A stretch of 11,010 nt of DNA from Archangiaceae bacterium (lineage in GTDB: Bacteria > Myxococcota > Myxococcia > Myxococcales > Myxococcaceae): NCBI GenBank assembly GCA_023248915.1, contig JAHFDQ010000158.1, forward strand, positions 1 through 11,010, given 5' to 3'. Below are positions 6,848 to 11,010 of this stretch, piece after piece (position 1 is the stretch's first letter; every line of letters begins with the position of its first letter). The notes beneath the pieces are model-generated. The model was not told where the DNA came from and did no database searches. It worked only from the letters and a program-made list of their open reading frames with translations. The translations under genes and the position numbers were made by a program.

Positions 6848-6881
6848 CCGGCCGGGCGCGCTCGCGTAGCCTCGCCCGCGC

Positions 6882-8102
6882 TTGAACGAGCCCCTCTTCA
6901 CGCCCGAACAGCTCGCCGAAATCGAGGCGTACCACTTCCCGCATTACGTCTGGGCCGCGGTGGGCGACGGGGTCAACCTGGTCGTCTGCCTGCTCGTATT
7001 GTGGCGGGGCGTGGCGCCGATGTTCCGATTCTCCGAGTGGGCGGCCGCGGCGCTCGCGGCGCGCTGGCCCGGGCTGCGGAAAGCGAGAGTGCCCCGGGTC
7101 GTGCTGGCCGCGCTCGACCGGCTCTGGGGCGGGCCCGGCTGGGGCGCGGCCCTCCTGTTCGCGGGGTGCGACTTCGCGGTGGGGGTGCTGGCCTTCCTGC
7201 CGGTGGACGTCTACTTCGGCTACGTCCTCGAGCATCGCTTCGGGCTGTCCCGGTACACGCCGTTCACCTTCGCAGTCGACGAGCTGAAGGAAACGGCGGC
7301 CGCGCTGGCGCCCACCCTCGCGGTCGCCTTCGGCCTTTTCGCCCTGGCGAGGCGGCTCGACCGCTGGTGGCTGGTGCTGGGACTGGTGGCGGCTATGGCG
7401 CTCCTCGGGTCGGCGGCGCTCGACCCGTATCGGGGCCGGTACTACTTCGACCAGCGCCCGCTCGAAGAGGGGCCGCTGCGCGTTAGGTTGACCGGGCTGT
7501 TGCGGCGAGCCGGGGTCGAGTTCAGCGACATCGTGGTCGAAAAGACGTCGCGGGCCACGGTGAAGGTGCAGGCCTACTTCGCCGGCCAGGGGCGAACCCG
7601 GGCCATCGTGCTGAACGACTCGCTGCTCGCCCAGCTCGAGGACGATGAGGTGCTCGCCGCGGTGGCGCACGAGGCGGCCCACACCCGCGAGTCGCGGTGG
7701 CCCAACCGGGTCGCCGCGGCGCTGGCGCTGCTGGCGTTCCTCTTCGGAATCGACCGGCTGTTCCGAAGGGCCGCGCGGTCGGGTTGGCTCGGCACCCACC
7801 GCTTCGCCGACATTCGCACCCTGCCGTTGGTCGCGCTGGTGTTCTACCTGGCCGCGGGAGTGACTGGCCCCGTCGCCGCGGCCTTCTCGCGCGGCCGCGA
7901 GCTCGAGGCCGACGCGTTCGCGCTGCGCCTGACCGGCGACCCCGGCGCCTTCCGCCGCATGTTGGTGAAGGCCGCGCGGGTGAACAAGATGGACCCGAAC
8001 CCTCCGCGCTGGGTGGTGTTGAAGGGCTGGTCTCACCCGCCCATTGGAGAACGCCTCGCCGCGGTCGACCGCGGCGACTGGAAAAACACCGACGGCAGGT
8101 AG
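6882..8102 (+). CDS. M48-family membrane zinc metalloprotease, Ste24/CAAX-protease-like
   Basis: This 406-aa membrane protein has the zinc motif HEAAH at 263-267 and the third ligand in SRGRELEAD (336-344, probably Glu340), followed by the conserved C-terminal HPPIGERLAAV (385-395). These identify the M48 family. Hydrophobic helices at about 24-43, 86-107, 138-157, 161-179, 276-292 and 313-334, plus the YFGYVLEHRFGLSRYTPF loop (111-128), match the N-terminal domain of Ste24-type CAAX proteases. The motif has Ala where most Ste24 proteins have Gly (HExGH). Bacterial relatives degrade or process damaged membrane and envelope proteins; bacteria have no farnesylated CAAX substrates. The start is TTG at 6882, the only candidate near the conserved N-terminus; no clear ribosome site precedes it, so coupling from the upstream lipoprotein gene is likely. 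The TAG stop lies in an inverted-repeat arm. Confidence 0.85.
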   Translation: MNEPLFTPEQLAEIEAYHFPHYVWAAVGDGVNLVVCLLVLWRGVAPMFRFSEWAAAALAARWPGLRKARVPRVVLAALDRLWGGPGWGAALLFAGCDFAVGVLAFLPVDVYFGYVLEHRFGLSRYTPFTFAVDELKETAAALAPTLAVAFGLFALARRLDRWWLVLGLVAAMALLGSAALDPYRGRYYFDQRPLEEGPLRVRLTGLLRRAGVEFSDIVVEKTSRATVKVQAYFAGQGRTRAIVLNDSLLAQLEDDEVLAAVAHEAAHTRESRWPNRVAAALALLAFLFGIDRLFRRAARSGWLGTHRFADIRTLPLVALVFYLAAGVTGPVAAAFSRGRELEADAFALRLTGDPGAFRRMLVKAARVNKMDPNPPRWVVLKGWSHPPIGERLAAVDRGDWKNTDGR

Positions 8103-8136
8103 GCCCCTCCCCCGACCCCGTCCCCCCTACCTGCCG
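8081..8136 (-). terminator. Intrinsic-type terminator for the secreted-protein/chaperone operon
   Basis: CGGCAGGTAG (8093-8102) and CTACCTGCCG (8127-8136) are perfect 10-bp arms around a 24-base loop that is nearly all C on the plus strand. Read on the minus strand, the stem is followed after six bases by TTTTT (8086-8082). The structure overlaps the last codons and stop of the convergent protease gene. There is no T-tract in the plus direction. The long loop makes it less typical. Confidence 0.5.
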
Positions 8137-8144
8137 CCGGCCTG

Positions 8145-8651
8145 TTACCGCCCCGCCTGCCCCACCACCACGCCCGCCTTCGAGGCGACCAGCTTCGTCA
8201 ATGCCCGCGCCCGCCGCCCTGCCGCGGTCTCGCCGTGAGGGTCGGCCTCGACGGCCGCCGCGAGGTCGGCGAACCCGCGCCGGTCGCCCGTGCGCAACCG
8301 CAATTCTCCGCGGTTGGTGAGCGCCACCGGATTCTTCGCGTCCAATTCGAGCGCGGTGCTGTACTCGGCCTGGGCCTCTTCCAGGCGCCCCAGCTTCTGG
8401 TACACGGTGCCGAGCGCGGCGCGGCTGGCCGAGTCCTTCGGGTTGCCGGCGACCAGGCCCTCGAAGATGACGCGGGCTTCTTCGAAGCGACCGGCGGCGG
8501 CGAGGTCGCACCCCACCTCGGCGACGGCCTTGGCCTCGTCCCACGTCATTCCTTCGACTTCGGCCCAGGTCATCTGCCCGCGCGCGAAGGCCTTCAACCG
8601 CGGGGCCAGCGAGGGCCGGGGAGAGTCGGCGTGACGGATGATGCGCCCCAC
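8145..8651 (-). CDS. Small TPR protein resembling SycD/LcrH class II type III secretion chaperones
   Basis: This 168-aa all-helical protein has three tandem TPR units at about 39-72 (GRFEEARVIFEGLV), 73-106 (ALGTVYQKLGRLEEAQAEYSTALELD) and 107-138 (ALTNRGELRLRTGDRRGFADLAAAVE). An N-terminal segment, MTWAEVEGMTWDEAKAVAEVG (27-47), precedes them. Size, three TPRs and this 'x-x-gmt-x-de' entry helix are the layout of SycD/LcrH/IpgC chaperones, which hold translocators before secretion. Homology is from memory only. The start is GTG at 8651, two bases after the TGA of the upstream gene, with a strong GGGGAGGG ribosome site (8666-8659). The first 26 residues are basic and may be flexible. Being encoded just after a candidate secreted protein is the typical arrangement for such chaperones. 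It could also be an ordinary TPR scaffold protein. Confidence 0.8.
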   Translation of the reverse strand: MGRIIRHADSPRPSLAPRLKAFARGQMTWAEVEGMTWDEAKAVAEVGCDLAAAGRFEEARVIFEGLVAGNPKDSASRAALGTVYQKLGRLEEAQAEYSTALELDAKNPVALTNRGELRLRTGDRRGFADLAAAVEADPHGETAAGRRARALTKLVASKAGVVVGQAGR

Positions 8652-8653
8652 GG

Positions 8654-10198
8654 TCAGGCCCTCCCCATGTTGCCGATGGCGGTCTTCGCCATCTCGTTGA
8701 ACTTCTCGGACAGCGTCGACAGCATCGTGAAGATCGCCGTCCGGCGCTGCATCAGCGACTGGAGCCTGAACTGGGCGACTTCGGGCTTCACCGCGTTGCC
8801 CGAGGCGTCCTTGCCGGTCTCGATTTCCCTCAACAGCCCCTCGAGCTGTCCGTCCATCGAACCGAGGCCCCGTTCCAGAATTTTCTCGAGGCGGCCGTCC
8901 AGCCCCTGTGACGCGCCGGTAGACAGCCCCCCGCCGCCGAGGCCGGTCATTGCGCTCGAGTCGCTCGACTGAGCCGCGCCGGAGGCGGTCTGGGCGGCGG
9001 CGGTCGCGTCCGTCGCCGAGTCGTCCGCGGCCTGCGAGGCGGCCCCGACGTCCTTCGCCGGGTCGGCGGCAGTCGAAGCTCCCGCGCTGGACGAACCCGA
9101 GTTGCTGGGCAGCCCGTACATCGCGATCTCGCCGTTGACCCGGGTCAGGTCGCCGACCACGTCGCCTTTGCCGACGATTCCGTCCTTCCCACCGACGCCG
9201 GCAGCCATCTCGAGGCGGTTGAAGTACTCGGGGTGAGAGAGCAGGAAGGTCGCGGCCTGCTTCAGCACCTGCGACGCCGCCGGGTTGTCCTTGATGGCCC
9301 GCAGGTTGTCCTTTGTGAGGTACTCGTCCCGGGTGCCGACGGCGGTGTCGAAGACTTCCCAGTTCTGCAGCAGCGTCTGCAGGCAGTCCCGGTAGTCGCC
9401 GATGTTGGGGTCGAGGTGGGTCGACGCGTCGCCCGAGGCGTCGGGCGCCGGGGCGGTGCCGCAGCCGCGCCCGAACGGGTCGGTCGAGCTGCCCGGAGGC
9501 GGCCGGCAGGAACTTGCCGCGGGAGCCGAGGCCGACCCCTGCTGGGCGGGGGCCGGAGCGCCGACGGCGGGGTCGGACGACGACCCCTGCTGAGCGGGCA
9601 CCGGCGTGGCGACCGCGTTTCCCGGGCGGTACACGGCGATCTCGTTGTCCTTCGTCTGCACCCCCAGGTCGACCTTCACGCCGAAGTCCGCCTCGAACGC
9701 CGCCCGGAACGTCGGGTTGTTCCGAAGCTCGTTCTTCACGTACTCGGCGAAGTTCTCCTTGGTGAAGGAGTGGCGGCCGATCGACCCGCTGCCGCCGCCA
9801 AAGTCGAAGCGGGCTCGGTTCGCCAGGTACGACGAAAGCCGGGGGTCGCTGGGAATCCAGTCGATCATCTTGTCCGAGTCGAGCTTGAAGGTCTCGTGCG
9901 GGCCCTGGTACGTCGGACCCGGGTCGCCGGCCGGCGCGTAGCCAGCGCACGACTGCGCCGAACCCGCCGCGCTGGCCGGGTGGTACAGCTCGGTCGTCGC
10001 CGCGCCGTCCTTCTGCGACAGAAGGCCCTGGAAGAAGCTGAAGCCCGCCTCTATCAGGTTGCTGCCTTCCTTGACGCCGAACGCGCCCTGGACCTGCGCA
10101 GTCCCGCCCTGTTGCGAGGCGCCCTGGGCCGAGTCGTCCTCCTTCCCTGAAATCTGTGCGAACAACTTCGCGGCAATGCTGAGGTCGGGGAAATCCAT
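8654..10198 (-). CDS. Candidate type III secretion substrate (translocator/filament-like), 514 aa
   Basis: No signal peptide or membrane helix is evident. Residues 1-60 are mixed with a helical stretch; 101-192 form a compact segment (FTKENFAEYVKNELRNNPTF at 145-164). Residues 193-262 are Pro/Ala/Ser/Gln linker with a duplicated PAQQGS. Residues 268-351 are helical with YLTKDNLRAIKDNP (293-306), ATFLLSHPEYFNRLE (316-330) and a Gly/Asp loop GGKDGIVGKGD (336-346), a pattern I associate with HrpF/NolX-type translocon proteins. Residues 366-432 are Ser/Ala/Gly-rich. The C-terminus (475-514), FRLQSLMQRRTAIFTMLSTL and on, is an amphipathic helix like those of type III needle and filament proteins. 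Secretion without a signal peptide, the linker-rich build and the downstream SycD-like chaperone gene all agree. The ATG at 10198 is chosen because GGAG sits eight bases upstream; longer readings to 10399 look non-coding. Cysteines at 84, 231, 246 and 272 are unusual for such proteins. Confidence 0.75.
   Translation of the reverse strand: MDFPDLSIAAKLFAQISGKEDDSAQGASQQGGTAQVQGAFGVKEGSNLIEAGFSFFQGLLSQKDGAATTELYHPASAAGSAQSCAGYAPAGDPGPTYQGPHETFKLDSDKMIDWIPSDPRLSSYLANRARFDFGGGSGSIGRHSFTKENFAEYVKNELRNNPTFRAAFEADFGVKVDLGVQTKDNEIAVYRPGNAVATPVPAQQGSSSDPAVGAPAPAQQGSASAPAASSCRPPPGSSTDPFGRGCGTAPAPDASGDASTHLDPNIGDYRDCLQTLLQNWEVFDTAVGTRDEYLTKDNLRAIKDNPAASQVLKQAATFLLSHPEYFNRLEMAAGVGGKDGIVGKGDVVGDLTRVNGEIAMYGLPSNSGSSSAGASTAADPAKDVGAASQAADDSATDATAAAQTASGAAQSSDSSAMTGLGGGGLSTGASQGLDGRLEKILERGLGSMDGQLEGLLREIETGKDASGNAVKPEVAQFRLQSLMQRRTAIFTMLSTLSEKFNEMAKTAIGNMGRA
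8659..8666 (-). promoter_or_regulatory. Strong ribosome binding site deciding a GTG start
   Basis: GGGGAGGG on the minus strand, seven bases before the GTG at 8651 and inside the last codons of the upstream gene. It supports the GTG start over the internal ATG at 8573 and implies high translation of the chaperone-like protein. Confidence 0.65.
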
Positions 10199-10206
10199 TT
10201 TCTGTG

Positions 10207-10210
10207 CTCC
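10207..10210 (-). promoter_or_regulatory. Ribosome binding site of the candidate secreted protein
   Basis: GGAG on the minus strand, eight bases before the ATG at 10198. It sets this start against the upstream in-frame ATG at 10246, which has no such site. Confidence 0.6.
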
Positions 10211-10295
10211 GATGAGGCGAACGGTGGAGAGTGGGCGCTTCGCCATGAGCGCTGACCCGGGCGACCTGTGCAGCCCCGGTGCCGGCGCCCCCGCG

Positions 10296-10328
10296 AAAAA
10301 CCCGCTGCAACTTCGGCCGGTTGCCAGC
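10296..10328 (-). terminator. Terminator- or attenuator-like hairpin in the leader of the secreted-protein gene
   Basis: On the minus strand GCTGGCAAC (10328-10320) pairs with GTTGCAGC (10311-10304) with one bulged G and an 8-base loop; then GGG and TTTTT (10300-10296). It lies about 100 bases before the ATG at 10198, with no minus-strand gene upstream that needs a terminator. This fits attenuation in a leader, or a relic of a lost gene end. Confidence 0.4.
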
Positions 10329-10341
10329 ACGGCCTGTCGGT

Positions 10342-10364
10342 GCCAATCCCCCATCGGGGATGGC
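10342..10364. repeat. Hairpin-forming inverted repeat
   Basis: The core is ATCCCC (10346-10351), CATC, GGGGAT (10356-10361), a perfect 6-bp stem. It extends to GCCAATCCCC against GGGGATGGC with one unpaired base. It lies just upstream of the terminator-like hairpin on the minus strand, so the two could be part of one folded leader. It may also be an operator. Confidence 0.45.
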
Positions 10365-10443
10365 CGGTCCGCCGCCGGAGATTGCGGCTGCGCCAGCACC
10401 GTGACGTCGAGGACGGGCCGTCGCCGGCGGAGACCATTCGTTC

Positions 10444-10521
10444 ATGCTCGACATCTCGCCCGGCTCGGCCGCCCTCGCGGTGTCGTCGCAGACCGAAGCG
10501 GTGAGCTGGCTGGCGCAGTAG
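10444..10521 (+). CDS. Possible 25-aa small ORF, divergent from the secreted-protein gene
   Basis: ATG at 10444 to TAG at 10519-10521 encodes MLDISPGSAALAVSSQTEAV and five more residues. Nearly every codon ends in G or C, as in the real genes here. GGAG lies 11 bases upstream, a little far. The opening MLDISP recalls small YjfB-like motility proteins that begin MDIS, but it would be truncated. It could be a small protein, a gene relic or chance. Confidence 0.25.
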   Translation: MLDISPGSAALAVSSQTEAVSWLAQ

Positions 10522-10561
10522 CGCTACCGGCGGTCCTCACCGCACCCCGCAGGGGTCTTGC

Positions 10562-10649
10562 TGTTACGGATGTTCCAAAGAACGAGGCTGGGCTCGAAGG
10601 CCTAGAGGAAAGCCGCGCGTCAGACCCATTCTCTGGAACTTTTGTAACA
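10562..10649. repeat. 21-bp imperfect inverted repeat pair bounding 88 bp (possible MITE or IS remnant)
   Basis: Plus-strand 10562-10582 starts TGTTACGGATGTTCC; minus-strand 10649-10629 starts TGTTACAAAAGTTCC. They match at 17 of 21 positions, sharing TGTTAC, GTTCCA and AGAA. The ends face inward like terminal inverted repeats. No target-site duplication is visible at the borders and no transposase is between them. Confidence 0.4.
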
Positions 10650-10871
10650 CGGCGCGGTGAAGGCCCCGGGCAAGGCGTTCCCTTCGCGTCCCTCCGGCCC
10701 AGCTTCTCGAGAACACCTTCGCGCCAGACGGGCGCGGTGGCGCAGGAGCAGAAGACACGTCAGGTGGACGAGGGGGCTCCAGACCGCATGGGTCAGCCGC
10801 AGCTGAATCAGCCACCGCCAGAGCCAGTTGGACCGCCTGTACAGAATGGCCGTCGCCAGGTACGGAATCAC
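10620..10871 (-). pseudogene. Doubtful 83-codon ORF, possibly the start of a decayed gene
   Basis: It starts with GTG at 10871. About the first 50 codons end mostly in G or C and give a Leu/Trp/Arg-rich helical peptide (IPYLATAILYRRSNWLWRWL and on), which looks coding. After that the codon use changes (AGG, TGT, TCT, AAA, AGT) up to the TGA at 10622-10620, and its end falls in the 21-bp inverted repeat pair. I do not recognise the protein. A truncated gene joined to foreign DNA fits; chance also does. Confidence 0.25.
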
Positions 10872-10921
10872 CGCAGGGCGATCGCATCTAATTCGCGGCC
10901 GCGCCCCGTGATTCCGATCGC

Positions 10922-11010
10922 TTGGCTCTGCTCGACGCGCTCGCGGGGAAGGGCCGGGGGAAGCTGGCGAAGGCCGCTAGGAACAAGTTGGCGCTGCTGG
11001 GCATGTGCCC
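10922..11010 (+). CDS. Possible 5' end of a gene running off the window
   Basis: The frame is open from the TAA at 10889-10891 to the window end. From TTG at 10922 it reads LALLDALAGKGRGKLAKAAR and on, with nearly all codons ending in G or C. TTG is the only start codon before the Met near the edge, and no ribosome site precedes it. With only 29 codons visible no function can be given. Confidence 0.25.
   Translation, partial: MALLDALAGKGRGKLAKAARNKLALLGMC

Larger units (their letters stand above)
10522..10921. other. Gene-poor stretch with no convincing CDS
   Basis: About 400 bases with lower GC at 10561-10660 than the rest of the window. It holds a short hairpin (ACCCC-GCA-GGGGT, 10544-10556), a 21-bp imperfect inverted repeat pair, a doubtful minus-strand ORF, the octamers GCGATCGC (10878-10885) and GCGGCCGC (10895-10902), and a 9-bp inverted repeat, CGGAATCAC (10863-10871) and GTGATTCCG (10908-10916). 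No tRNA or recognisable transposase was seen. Confidence 0.5.

Noticed and set aside
10304..10325. A sigma54-like promoter on the minus strand (TGGCA ... TTGCA)
   Set aside because: The GG and GC elements are 15 bases apart; sigma54 promoters need 10. The sequence is better explained as a hairpin stem.
10199..10454. Upstream extensions of the secreted-protein frame and of the overlapping frame through 8145-10454
   Set aside because: The residues look like translated non-coding GC-rich DNA. The good ribosome sites are at 10207-10210 and 8659-8666, and hairpins occupy the region.
10564..10887. A 107-codon minus-strand ORF
   Set aside because: Its composition is Pro/Arg/Ser-rich and low-complexity, it overlaps a better-looking frame, and no ribosome site or motif is seen.

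Overview
The window is very GC-rich coding DNA with codons ending almost always in G or C. Its gene content (an MJ0042 zinc-ribbon/DUF3426-like membrane protein, a PhaR-type regulator, a ParA whose Walker A reads KGGTCKTT, paired ArsA-like ATPases, a TPR lipoprotein, and a possible type III secretion substrate with a chaperone) suggests a myxobacterium or close relative (Myxococcota). This placement is inference from gene types; no marker gene is present.

Layout. (1) 17-1507 (-): zinc-ribbon, disordered linker, one membrane helix, extracytoplasmic domain. (2) 1648-2268 (+): PhaR/PHB_acc_N regulator, behind a good sigma70-type promoter whose spacer holds a perfect palindrome. (3) 3384 to 2279 (-): a two-gene operon of a 99-aa coiled-coil protein and an overlapping ParA-like ATPase, convergent with the PhaR-like gene. 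(4) 3513-5545 (+): two overlapping ArsA/Get3-family ATPases, divergent from the ParA operon. (5) 5708-8102 (+): TPR lipoprotein and a Ste24-like M48 membrane protease, behind a candidate ECF-sigma promoter. (6) 10198 to 8145 (-): a 514-aa low-complexity protein whose C-terminal half looks like type III secretion translocator/filament proteins, followed two bases later by a small TPR protein resembling SycD/LcrH chaperones; a hairpin with a T-tract ends this operon. (7) 10199-11010: a gene-poor stretch with hairpins, a 21-bp inverted repeat pair, small doubtful ORFs and possibly the start of another gene.

How the genes may work together. Three ATPases of the ParA/MinD/ArsA class lie within 3.3 kb, each with a different Walker A variant. 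ParA, the coiled-coil protein and the PhaR-like gene together suggest a granule- or cargo-positioning module. The ArsA pair may act as a heterodimer in which only one subunit has the signature lysine. The lipoprotein and protease fit an envelope-maintenance operon. The secreted-protein/chaperone pair is the most unusual item: no type III secretion structural gene is in the window, so the pair is either orphan or at the edge of a larger cluster. Function calls for the ParA partner, the secreted protein and its chaperone rest on remembered family features and were not tested by any search.
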